Assembly: GCA_940671915.1 (NCBI GenBank)
Contig: CALNVZ010003426.1
Coordinates: 49,626,810 to 49,690,809 of the forward strand
Direction of reading: 5' to 3'
Length of the DNA: 64,000 nucleotides
From: Paracentrotus lividus
Taxonomy: Eukaryota > Echinodermata > Echinoidea > Camarodonta > Echinidae
Below, piece by piece: positions 35,544 to 47,723 of the stretch (position 1 is its first letter; each line of letters begins with the position of its first letter). A model generated the notes under the pieces. The model did not search any database and was not told where the DNA came from. It saw only the letters and a program-made list of their open reading frames with translations. The position numbers were made by a program, and so were the translations under genes.

Positions 35544-37816
35544 AGAAATCAAATGTTTTGAACACATCAAGTTTGTCTTCTTTTTTTTTCAAATTCAAAT
35601 TAGCTTCTAAATTATAATTAGTTCACTACGTATGTAAACAGTTAAGATGACAATTAATAAATTCCATCATATACTTAAATGACATTACTTATATCATAAA
35701 TCAGTTGGGAAAGATAACTGTGAACAAATTTTTCATCAATATCCAAAAGCTTTTCCATATTCTGTAATGACTAGAGTTGATTTCAGACTCTGCCTGGACC
35801 AACAACTAATAAAAAGGTATCAGCATCTTTAAAGACATGATTAGTGACATTTAAGAAAGATTGATCATAATTCAAAACCATACAAGGGAATATGACATAT
35901 ACGTACATGTGCATTTAAGTACATCCTCAGTGTTAAGGAGCGGAAAGGGGTTAACCGTGTGTAAACGACTGTGTTAACACCCTTATTGCTCTAAACAGAC
36001 GATCTTATACTTCAATATTATGACACAAGGACGGGTCAAGCCAAGTTCATGAGATTCTAATTAAATAGCTGTTTTCTTCATCAAACAATAGAGGGGGCAA
36101 ACAAACAACGGGTGTGAATACAAGGACAGATTGAAAATCGCTCTCAGGGATGGCCTCGTATCCAGGCTGCAATATATAGAGAGATATTATCAGAGAAGAA
36201 CATATATTGCAACGAAACTCATACACTGTATGATATACCTACATGAACTCGAAGAAAAGTTAACATAAAGTCACAAAGAAATTCAATTGTAAGAGTTTAA
36301 TCTACAAATGTATGGTTGTGTATCATTTCCATACAATACACAGATCACAACAAGACAGCCCTGATTCTGCATCAGAGATGAGCAAATTCTGCTTCGCCAG
36401 ATGATTCATTATTTCACAAAAACATGGCACAAGAAAAATGTAATTACTCATTGTTACACATTGTACATGTGGGTACATATTTTATACAAAAATATCTGTT
36501 AATAGAGGTTTTTATTTTTAATAGAGTTTATCATATTTTGCCTTTTTGTGACTTGACAGGGACGTACTGCTATCATGATAATCCTTCCACAACTTAGATC
36601 AAGAAACTTTTCAATCTGGTTTTCTCATCAGATCTCTTTTTTTTTTCAATATTGGGGTTAATGAACGATTCAACAGGCAAGGGCAAGAATATAGTACCCA
36701 AGCACACTGTTTACTGAGAGCCAAATGGATGTTAACTCATAGATGGCTTCATACAGGGCAAACATCTTTCTAGTACCAAAAGAAGATGTTATTATTGCTT
36801 GCATGTTGATTGTATGGACTCAATGACAATGTGATAGCCTGGCTGCAAGGCTGAATTAATATTCACTCGCCTTTTTATGAAAATTGATGAGAGGGAAAAT
36901 GTAAACATATTTATTTTGATGAATTCAACATAAAATGGAAGGGAGCAGAGAGGAATTTTTCAAAATAGGAATGCTCATGGCTATTAAAGATATGCTTATT
37001 CAAACAATGTTCCTTATTTCGTTCACTAGATCTACATAAATTTACATTAAAATTGAAGAAATATTCTTCTTACTCAAATCAGCAAACAGCTGAAAATGTC
37101 TCAAATGAAATAAGATCCTGGCAAAAACTTACCTCTTTAAAAAATAAAAATCACTGGCATACAATTTCGCCCTGAACAGGAATATATAGTCCTCTAGAAG
37201 TTCTAAATGACAGCATTCAAATGGTTCCTCAAAAAGTATTAAATTAAAAAACAAAACTTCCACTTCTGTCACTTGCAAATCTCTTGAAGCAAAGATCTCA
37301 ACTAAAAAATAAAATTGATCCAAAGTTCCATTAAGAATCCAGAGAGTTCAGCTCAGCATCTGAAAAACCTCTCCAAACGTCATGCAAGACAAAGCCGATT
37401 TCTAGCTATTAAAAGAATGTTGCTTTCCTGATTTACAACAAAATCCTTGTTCATCAAACAAAAAATTGCCCAACTGTATTCTAAATCCCTATTTTTCAAT
37501 ATATCTAAACATGGAGCTATGAAATAAACATGTATCCTGTTTCCCTCAGAGGCAATAATCATCCACCTCTCAGTAAGCAAGCAAAACAGAACATAGCTGC
37601 ATGCATGGAGGGTAAGTCGCTAACTGAGCATAAAACAAGGGTTCACCATCGAGCGCTCCAAGATTGTGGGTGTATCCTACTGGATGGCACGTCGTCGTGA
37701 GGGAGATCGGAGGGGATGGGTTGGAGCAGGGGTTAACGTAAGAGAAATCTTCTTATCTTATGAGTACATGTATGTGCGGGTCAAAGTACCATCGACATTT
37801 CCAATGTACAAATACT

Positions 37817-38227
37817 ACCGCATTTACATTGAGACTCGGCTCTCGTGTCGAATCCACAGGAAGGGTTCGACACTGCAAAGAGTGAACCTGTGATCGTGTT
37901 TATACGCAACAAAAAAGGCGAGTTCAACACAGCTCCCAGATCATGACCGGAAGTTAGGGAGGTCATTAATATATGTTGCGATGTATAACCAAATTCCATA
38001 TCTGACCTCAAGGTCATCGACTTCTACACTGCTTTCTGTTTATACACATAAAAATTGCCATGTCGAACCCGCCTCCCGGATCGAAACCTACGATTTTGGT
38101 GGAGAAAAAAAGGCGTGTCGAACCCGGGTCGCGGATCACACTGATCCCGTTTACATGGCATAAAATTGCCGTGTCAAGCACGATTGCCGTTTCGAACCCG
38201 CGACCCGAGTCACAGTGTAAACGAGGT
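37817..38227. mobile_element. Possible TIR element with imperfect ~36-bp ends
   Basis: The left part CCGCATTTACATTGAGACTC...GTGTCGAA and the inverted right part CTCGTTTACACTGTGACTC...GGTTCGAA agree at roughly three of four positions. Inside are several copies of TCGAACCCG and TTTATACxCAxxAAAA-like motifs. The target duplication is unclear, so this is tentative. Confidence 0.4.
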
Positions 38228-39380
38228 CTACATGTACTGAAGAAAAGGGGTTTACACAGGGTTTTACCGATCCCCCCCCCCCCCCCCCCCCACTTATTAA
38301 AATTATTTTTTTGACAAATATTTCAGACTTGTTGACAAATTACAAAATCTTTCTTTGTTCCCTTACTCTTTTTTAAATTCCTTACTTTTTTAAGAGAGAG
38401 GGGGCGGCGGCTAATGATTTGTCTATAAAATTGTCTGCACATTAGCAATGCACCTGACAATGCATTCTGAATGTTTAATAGGCATCCAATTGGTATTAAT
38501 AATTATCAAACAAACCCATTTTAGGTGACAAAATATCAATAAACCTAATTCATAATCTCCTCATATCATTTAGTGTGTTTAATATGTTTTAATAGGGTGC
38601 AAAAATTTATTTCATCCCAATATAATTTAGACAAAATTTAAAAACATACAGAATTTGTTTATGCCTATAATGTATCCAAAAGGGGAACAATGAGATCTAA
38701 GTAGATCAAAATCCTTTGCATACTATCATGATTTTTATGACAAGCCTATCAATTTACAGTTGGGCTATAATATGGTTGTTCCATCCACATCATAGGGAAC
38801 CTCCCAATCTATCAACGTCACAACATGCATCATAAAAGGGGGTGTGGCATCACTATTTTTACATTCCATCATTCCTATAATAATTTTCTTGAAGATCAAG
38901 GCACGTGGTAAGAATCATTTAAACCAATAATCCTAGAGTTATTAGTTCAAGACCTTGTCAAAATATATCTAAATATCTATAAATGTGAAACTTCTTCCAA
39001 CATTCTTGAATGATTTAACATTACCAGAAATTTATGAAGCTAAATAATTCACATAACTCACATAAATATGAATATGCAAAGAAAGGAAAACCGAATTTGA
39101 GGGTTAATTTCGTCCCTGTAACCCCCTCCCCCCCCCCATTGCTTCACCTGATGAGGTGACAGGATACACAAGGTCAACTCTAAGGTCAAGTTTGCATGGG
39201 TGGAGTAACATTTTTACTAAGTCAGCCATACTGGTATGAATCTTGCTTGATAGGACCAGTAGAGGAAATCTCTCTTCCTCTGAAGTTGTTGTTTTGACCG
39301 GCATGCCATTATTTTGATCCCAAGATTGCTCAGTGGTTTATTGCAAGTACTTTCCATTTATTTCATTCTCTGACTCTACT

Positions 39381-39780
39381 TTTCTGCCCCTCCCCTCTCT
39401 CTCTTTCTTTCACTCTCCTTCCCCCTCCCTTCCAGCATCTCTTTTTCCTTCTATCTGCCTTCTCACGTCCTTCCTTTTCTGGAAATGTTAATATCAATTA
39501 GGCCGATTATTTACATGATATGTATTTATCACCTATTTCTATTAAAAGTTGGACCCTCTATCCAGCTTTTTCCTCCTCTCACCATTTTCCTTTGTCTCTC
39601 TCCTCCCCCTCCCCCCCCCTATCTCTCCTCTCTCTCTCTCCCTCTCTCTCCTTTCCTTTTCAAATCACATTTTCATTCTCCTTTTCTCCCAAATTAAGTT
39701 TGACTGTATTATTAAGCTCCAGTCTACTCTTCTCGTACTCCCTCTCACTCTTTCTCCATCTCTTTCTCTCCATCGCCATC
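39381..39780 (+). repeat. Pyrimidine-rich (CCCTCT)n tract
   Basis: About 400 bp are dominated by C and T with short interruptions. Purely compositional. Confidence 0.85.
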
Positions 39781-41024
39781 AGAAAAAAAGTCTCAAGTAT
39801 ACAAATTCCATGATTATGCCAGTATGTCACAATAATCTATGTTATCTCACAAGTGAGGAAGAAGATTTATCTCAAACATGTTATGAAAAATAAACAATAT
39901 CCACGCCATGATAATAATCCTCACATGCTGAGCCAGCCTCACCGAAATTCAGAGCAATGTTCACACAAAATTCATTTGAAAAAATGTCCTATGTTGCTTA
40001 CCAAAAATATTGTTATGATGAAAGGGAGTATAGGCCTTAGCATAATCGGTGCTCCACCAAAACAAATTGGCGAAATAACCTTATTCAAGTGTCCCAATAT
40101 TTGCTCCACGCTTTATCTTGTCTAAGATATATAATATTCACAGAATTACAGTTGGATTTTATGTTAGACTTAGGGTTGGAGTTAGGTATAGCATCGAGTC
40201 CATGCCTGAAGTAACACATTCAAATCATGTTAGAAATTTACCACACAGCAACATTTTATTCAGGTAACATTTTTCTTCAGGCCCATGCAAGAATGCAAAA
40301 CAAAAACGGAGTTTCGGGCCACTCCAAATTTAAGCCCTACCTGATACGCTGTACAATTGATTAAATATCAGTTTGGCACTCAAAATATTTACGAATGTAA
40401 ACACATACATGGAATAAACCAGGTATCATCCACGCAATCGCATCAATCAACGTTTTAAGCATCCAACAATACAACGCTTTCCTGGAAGTTCAAAATGGCA
40501 GGGTCAAAATAATACAGGCGTAATCGCAAAATGTCTATACATTGTCTGTGACTTTTCTTGTCAAAACAGAAGGGAAATGTGATCAAGAGCACGTACATCC
40601 TATACTCGACAATGACTTTCCCAAAGATGAACCAATGTATTATTGGGCAGAAAGGATTCAATGCAAATGATAGAAGATGGAAAATTGCAAACGACCCCCA
40701 AAACGAGCAATTCCACTAAAATGATAGTATAGTATATTTATGGAAGGTACTGTTGCTATTTCCACTTGTGCAATCTGTCATCAACCTAATGAAGTTTATG
40801 TTTATTTTAGCAAGACTGTCATTCTAATTACAAAATTCTCAGGATTTAAAAGGAAAAGGGACAACAAAGTTCTAAAAAAAACCTTTGAAGGGAAAAAAAT
40901 GGGAGAGGAAAAGAAAATCTACAATGGGTAATGAATTGCAATAAAGTATTAAACAACATTAAAACTAACATGCAAAAACATTATCATAGCTCAATAAACA
41001 ACAACTGAAAGGATTGTATTTTAC

Positions 41025-42542
41025 CTTAACTTCTGTGGCTCCAACTTGCTGAACAGCTTCCTCTGATTTTAAAGATTTTTCTCCTGTTCTAATTATGGCA
41101 TCTAACATCCTTGAAGCACTATCCTCAGCTTCCTTTGCACTATCTGTTGTAGACTCCCCAGGAGTAGCAAGTGACACTGTGTCTGACAACTTGGAGGAAA
41201 CATCCAAAGGTTGATCCTTGGCTAGAGGAACAACAGGATCTTCCATTTTGTTTAGGACAAGGGCACCAGAGGTCTTCTCAATCTTGTAGGACCCAAGATT
41301 CTTGACTTTAGAAGGATCCAGCACCGCAGTGCCATCTCTGGTAGTGCCGTCTCTAGAAACGTTTGGACATGAATTGGAAGGATGAAGCAACAAGGAGGAG
41401 TCGTCCACAAATACATCATCACTTGGGGTGGAATTAAGTCTCTGGAAGTGGACCCTTGTTCCAGCGCCATAATTGCTGGTATTTGACTTTACTTGAGAAA
41501 CTTTTTGAGAGGAAGAGTAAGCACTGAATTCATCGACGACTGCTTGGTTTGGAGTGGAATGTCTGCTGGCCTTGTATTCATGCTGTGTTTTCCTTGTCAA
41601 GGTGGTAGTGTCCGTGTCACAGCTTAAGCTCCGACTAAACCTGCTGGCGCTTCCCGATGATACGATTGGCGTAGAGTCTGGTGACATTTGGGGGCGAGAT
41701 GCATAGTTCTTAGATTTCTCATCAGTCGATGATTCTCCCCTATCATCAAGCAAGACTTTGAAGTCTTCAGAGTCCAACTCTCCTGCCAACCTTCTCTCAA
41801 GGACTTCAACCCTGTGTCTCAGAAGCTGCAGTTCATCCTCCATCACAGCAGGATTCGTCGACGGTTCGCTCAAGGTTCGCGACGGCAAGGCACAATCATC
41901 AAGCGATTGCTGCGACGGTAGTGTCCCTGCTTCACTGTAGCGCCGCCTTGGAGGAAGTGCAGGCTGGCCTCCAGCACCTCGAGGGAGTGTGGATGCAGCG
42001 GCAAGGGATCCAATGCTTGGTATCCGGTTCAATGGAGATGCCAATATTTCGCTGTTTCTCTCATAAAAGAACTCTGAATCAACAGCGTAGCTCCTCTCTG
42101 GAGACGGCAAATTAGTCGACATTCTTCGACTCCTGTAGGACTGGGGCCCTTCTTGGCCTCCCAGCACCTCAGGATCAACAATCACAATATCGGTTAACTT
42201 TAACTTGTGTTTTGAGGTCTTTGATTTGGAAGTGCGTTCGTTCTCTAAATCCAGCTCGCTTGAGGTCACTGATCGACGGATCAGCTGCCCCATCGAGGGG
42301 CCAAGGGAACGTGACCTACGCTTTGCCTCTCCGAAAATCCTCCAGGTACGTCCCTTCTTTCGACTGGATTTTCTGGGTTCAAGGTGTTCATAGTGATGGT
42401 CATCATCTGCAGGACTTTTTGCAGGACTGTCCAACCTTGCCATGGCACTCTGATGCCTGGATTGTTCAAGGCGGGCATTAGGTATGAGGTAGCCATTTTC
42501 TGTTATTTCCATGTTGGTCCCTATCTTATCAAAAGCCTCCAT
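41025..42542 (-). CDS. Long 5' coding exon, 506 codons, unknown low-complexity protein region; possible N-terminal extension of SHANK
   Basis: An ATG at 42542 has a good initiation context (AAAATGG) and an in-frame TGA upstream. It opens 506 codons ending at donor AAG|GTAAAA in phase 0; the frame runs on only 19 codons past it. No known domain is recognised. Visible features are a strongly basic stretch at residues 57-79 (many K/R around TWRIF), a second basic patch at 104-116, a class II SH3-ligand motif PALPPR at 194-199, a short predicted leucine-rich coiled coil at about 233-256, and Ser/Thr/Pro-rich sequence elsewhere. This looks like a disordered, phosphorylatable scaffold segment. The next firm exon on the strand is the SHANK exon at 20163, also phase 0, so the two could be spliced together. 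It could instead be the first exon of a separate gene. That this is real coding sequence is likely; the join to SHANK is uncertain. Confidence 0.75.
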
Positions 42543-43985
42543 TTTAGAGTCAACAGTTTTTATTTTGTATCATCTAAATATTTTCATCATTGCATATTTT
42601 ATGAAATACTTTGTATACAGAGTCTATACATTTATTCCTTTTTAAATTTTTAGTTTGATCCTTAATTTGAGAGTGTCTGCTTTAAAATTTTTATCAAATT
42701 TAAGTTTCTTTTCAACAGACAATCATCTCTTTCATTAAGAAATTCATTTGATCACCTACAATTCATCTATTTGTATGCTGATGACAGAATACAAAATCCC
42801 TTTTGGTCTTACTCCAACAATGTTTTTTCATTATTCTCTATGTATTCAAGAGTTCTCGATTTCACTCTAAATATCAGCTGACAAGGAATCAACTGTTCAT
42901 GTTTGGTATTTCCTGATTATGTCAAAATGATGGTCCTCCACCTTGTAAGCATCCATCCTTGCATTTTGACACCAGGTAGAATTTCCTAACGCGAACACCA
43001 TCAGATATTTTTAGCGCTCAATTGTTCCAAACCTCTTCCTGTCTGTGTTGACTTGGTCACACATGGAAGATGCACACCCCTCGATAATGTTCATCACAGA
43101 CACAAGGACTGAATCAATTAGTAATGTAGACCAGACCTTAACCCTTTAAGTATCGTAGGTATGGGAAGACACTCCGTTTGGTACTCAATGACTTTACAGT
43201 CAATCACTCAATCGCTTGGGAAGCATGGCACAGTATTGCTGAATGATGACTGTGTCTTGGATTTAACTTGTTTATTGAAGAGTTCACGTTTAGCAACATC
43301 CAAACGTTCTGAATAAACAAATTTGAAATGTGTGCAGCTCGCTCAAAATTAAATCTTATTGTTGAATCCAAACTATTTATGCTATTTGTCTAAAAGTAAT
43401 AGTGAATTCCCAGTAATAAAATTGGTATTGATAATTTACCAATTTTCATGTCCACTCTCCATTCATTTTCTGGGGATTTTCTAGAGTATAATTGACTTGC
43501 CCATGTGCAATAATGGTTCAAGCTTTAAAGGTTCAAAATAGATAGAATGTATCTGATGCATTCAATATCCTATTTTCAAGGTTGTGGTATTCCCACAACA
43601 TTAATACCATTGACCTTAAGCAGATAATTTGATCGATACCAGAGATTTTAAAGTTTCGATGGCTTGCCACCAAGTTCACAATCGCAGGCATGAACAAGTG
43701 GAAGACCAATGACTCTTAGAAAATTGATATCGTCTACCATTTGCTTGTAGGGCTTAGAAATTGACCATTCAAGATTTATGCGGGGGCTTATCCCATTGCC
43801 AACAGATTTGAAGTAGTTCTGGTGAGTTCATTAGTGATGGAAGTCACATTAATTATCCAAACTGATTAAAAAAAAGAAGCAATGTTTACAATCCTCTTCT
43901 TAAACGGATGGCCTCGGCTCCCGATTAGACCGATTCTGTCAACTTTGGTCTGAAATCCTTCCTTCCTTTGGGAGGCGGAAATGGC

Positions 43986-43999
43986 GTTGCCATGGCAAC
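43986..43999. promoter_or_regulatory. Perfect RFX X-box palindrome
   Basis: GTTGCC-AT-GGCAAC is a full consensus X-box about 1.4 kb upstream, in transcript sense, of the ATG at 42542. Confidence 0.65.
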
Positions 44000-44260
44000 C
44001 TAACACTCATCTCCGAGGGTCCACTAGCAATCGGACATCCTGGCAATCATGTGACGATCGTGGGTAATTCCTTTATTCCACCTCTCCCTCTAGAGTTTTT
44101 CATTCTCCTGACAATTTACCCTATGTGACTTGAGATTTGGTGAGAGGTTGGTATTTCCCTAATGCTACAATACACTATTAAACGCAGAAGCTCGTGATAC
44201 GATGGTGATAATTTCTTTCTCCCAATGATTTTGTTGGTCTTGTTGGTGTCTGCCGGTAAC

Positions 44261-44274
44261 GTTACCGTGGTAAT
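44261..44274. promoter_or_regulatory. RFX X-box-like palindrome
   Basis: GTTACC-GT-GGTAAT lies 262 bp from the perfect site at 43986. It overlaps the palindrome GGTAACGTTACC at 44255-44266. Confidence 0.55.
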
Positions 44275-47200
44275 CGCTACCTCAGAAAGCATCTGAATAC
44301 AATCCTCTTGGGGTGGGTGAGAGTAGTTTCTTCGGACAGGTGTTTCAATTCCTCAACATCGATTTTCCTTTCAGCAACGCTACCAGATACCAGGGTAGAC
44401 AAAGATAAAAATGAGAGAAGAGAAAGAGATTAGCCTCGTTTTTATACTCAATCTTATCTTCTGAGTGCATGAAGGATCGTAACTTGTACATACATGTACT
44501 TTAATCAAATTAATGCTCTTTTTGCACTCATTAGACAATCTCAAAGTTAACAACTCTCATACTTTTGATTAAAGACATGATTTTTCATTTTGATGAGCTT
44601 GTGAAGGTACATGTAATTGGATTGTTATTACCTCTATTATATATAATTTGTCATAACATGTCGTGAAAGTTATCCCTTAAAGTTTTAAAGGTAATAGTTT
44701 GGTAATGAAATAAATGAAGTAGACTTACATCTCAATAATATCTTTATAATGGAGTATGAATTACTCTAATCATATAATAAACAGGGAAAAATTTGATAAA
44801 AGTATTAACAATTTTCATGACAGGCTCTTTTGAAGCAAGTTTTTTTGCCATAGAAAATATTGTACCTTTAATATTATAGGCTTCAGTAACATCTGCAATA
44901 TTGATATTAATTGGTTGTTATAATAAAGCAATAGAAAAAGAAGGATGGTATAGGAAGAAACATTGATAATGGAGCTAAAAACCACAAGACACGGGGTCAT
45001 AAGAAGATAACATGAAAACAGAGAAGAAACCCTTTGCAGAAAGTGTCACCCAATGTATCACACTACCTGGAAGGTTCTACATCTATGTTTACTATTTTCC
45101 CAGGACTACAGACCCTACTTTTTCAGTGCATAAGGGCCTCTTTATAAATTCTGCTACGTTGGGGCTTAAGGCTCACATTGGGGGGGGGGGGGGTGTGAGG
45201 TACATGTAAGTGTATCATGCCCCTGCTAGTGTACATAATGTCGAGTTCAGTTTGTGGGATATTTTAAAATGGAAAACCATGGAAAACCTGTATCCAAATA
45301 CTCACCCCTCACTGAACATTAAAGTTCATAACACCCTAAGAATCCTATTTGATAGATAAAACCTAATGATATTCCCCTTGTATTAAGTGACAGAATATTT
45401 TACGATTGTTTGTGGAGATAATGGAAGGTTGTGAAGGTTATCTCTGGAACCATCTGACACGTATTTCATGACCATGAAAATAATTATGTATGCATCTAGA
45501 ATAGGTGTCAACTTTACAGATTCTACCATTGTTATTAAATCAAATATATCATAATATGTATGTTAAGAGCCAGAACGACACTAGCTTATGTGTTAAAACA
45601 TGTGAAATGCATATGTATACAAGTCCTTGTAGTGCTCAAAATATTATAGGATGTCTGATGTCATAATGCAAGATTAGACAATGTGAAAGCTAATCCCTTA
45701 GGAATTAAATGTACATGTAATCTGAACAGAGCTTTCAAATTTAATCTAAACATTCCAGTATTCCTAAGGTTGGAAATTAGTCTTTAGATGAAGAAATTAC
45801 ATGATTTTTCAAATAAAAACAAAAGAATGATACAAATGTAGGTCACTGTTGGATATCAGTATTTGTATGGAACATTCAGTATTTACTTGGCGGCGCTGTG
45901 TATAAAGTTTGACCTTCTTTTTATCTGGGTGTCTTAGACTAAAATCATGTTGCCTAGTATGCAAATGTACATGTACATCAAGATTTATATCTAATCCCAC
46001 AAGGATACTTTGTCGACATTGAATGTTCAAATATGTAACCTACATGAATGCTTTTGCAGTTTTACAAACACTTTTTACAAACATTTTTTGAGGGTACATA
46101 TTGGAGGAGATGAATGATAGCCATACCTTGCCTTGAATTTTATAGTTGAAGGCATCTGTGCACTTTTTTTTCCCTTAAATTTATATTTCAAATGTAAGAG
46201 GTGCCTAACCCTACAAATCAGTATGGCAGGAGTATTTTTTTTAATACTGTGTAATTATAAATGTAGGCTAATATATTATTTGTCTGGTTAATTATGTAAA
46301 ACTTAAATTGTATGTTAATGTAAAAGATTGTATCTTACATGTAAGTGTACTTTTATCTCCCATTTGACATCTAAAGGATTTTTTTTTTTTTTTACAACCT
46401 TCCAATATAAAAGTATAATTTTTTTACATGGGAGTTGAAGGGTTAAGAAGACCCAAAATAAATTTATCTCTAGATCTACATCCAGCTTTTCATTCTTATC
46501 TTATCCAGACAAGAATAAACATATTGTTATCCTTCCAGTTGCAGTTCATATCAAAATAGGTCACACATACAGGTGTGTAATAAACATGATCTTTTAATAA
46601 TGTCTCTTGTCAAAAAGTCAGGTCACGTAATTCTGGGAGTATGATGGAAAAAAATAATAATAATAAAATGTACATTTTAAGAGGTAAGAGCACTATTCTG
46701 TCTTTATATGGAAACATATTTGCTCGGGGAAATAACATATATTGTATAATTGTATTCAGCCCGGGTATTTTTTAGCTTTTCTTTTTAACTTTTTCCCCCT
46801 ACAATCTCTGGAGAGGTAAACAACTCAAATTCATTGTGCATTTTTCATTTTCATTCCCCTTTTCTTTCTTTATTTACTATTTATAATTTTCCCTTTCTTT
46901 GAGGGGGTGCCTATGTGTAGACCCTACATCTTTGAAACGGACATATTAATGTAATCATTTATTTCCAATATTAAATCTGGATCTAATCCCAAATTCACTT
47001 GTAGAAAAGGAACATAAAAAAGACCATCTATACAGGTTTGATCTAGTTTGCATTCACAAGTTAATTTCTGTACAAGTACACAGATTTTAAAGGAAGAATG
47101 ATTTGTGAAGGGGTTTCATATCTTTAGTGAAATCAAATACAAGAAATGAAAAGAGATATTACAAATATTGATTGCCAAAGGAAACACTCCACGTTGATTG

Positions 47201-47578
47201 CATGTGCAAATATACCAGTTGAGTAAACATACTCCATTTGTTTCTCTAACTCTACGTACTATAAGTATCAAAGTGCCATCATCAGTATGAAACAGACATT
47301 TGTCTGAACTTTTTCATGCTTTTTTTTTTTTGGTAAATGTGTATCTAAAAGGTTGACAAAAAAAAAACACATAAAAAAAATAACCATTAAATAAAGCAAA
47401 TCATTCAATACATCTTTGAAGTATGAAAATATAATTATTAAATGTGCATAGTTTATTTTCAACTGGACATAGAGCAATAAATCTGGTAAATCTACATCAT
47501 ATTGATGGTCGTAAGGGGGGGGGGGTGGGGATAGTACACAGGAGAACATACCCCCCCCCCTCACTCTCCCCTCTCACT

Positions 47579-47611
47579 CTCTCCCTCTATCTCTCTATTC
47601 TATCTATCTAT

Positions 47612-47651
<40 letters not shown>

Positions 47652-47654
47652 CTA

Positions 47655-47723
<69 letters not shown>
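47579..47723 (+). repeat. Compound (CTAT)n-(CT)n-(CTAT)n microsatellite
   Basis: Long runs of CTAT flank a run of about 26 CT units; C- and G-runs lie just to the left (47514-47560). Confidence 0.95.

Larger units (their letters stand above)
35544..40964 (-). other. Intronic span; candidate element at 37817-38227 and CT-rich tract
   Basis: The span is otherwise AT-rich. A C-run lies at 38273-38290, and a pyrimidine tract at 39381-39780. No exon was recognised. Plus-strand Ser/Leu/Pro-rich frames at 39485-39893 reflect the tract. Confidence 0.4.
1938..42542 (-). other. SHANK: SHANK/ProSAP scaffold gene, 5' part (partial locus)
   Basis: SHANK proteins are postsynaptic-density master scaffolds that link receptors and adhesion complexes to actin. 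Their usual order is SPN domain, ankyrin repeats, SH3, PDZ, proline-rich region, SAM. Read on the minus strand, five exons (20163-19945, 9428-9357, 5716-5591, 5322-5142, 2089-1938) join in consistent phases (0, 0, 0, 1, 0) with AG acceptors and GT donors. They give the SPN domain followed by the first ankyrin repeats. Two further upstream exons (42542-41025 and perhaps 24171-23803) are attached by inference only. I found no continuation of the ankyrin repeats between 1 and 1937, so the gene runs off the left edge. Introns range from 268 bp to about 10 kb among the firm exons and reach about 21 kb upstream. The gene identity is secure; the 5' limit is not. Confidence 0.9.

Noticed and set aside
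37860..38210. GGTTCGA/TCGAACCCG motifs resembling the B box of tRNA genes
   Set aside because: No A box at the right distance and no cloverleaf; the motif is repeated inside a putative TIR element.
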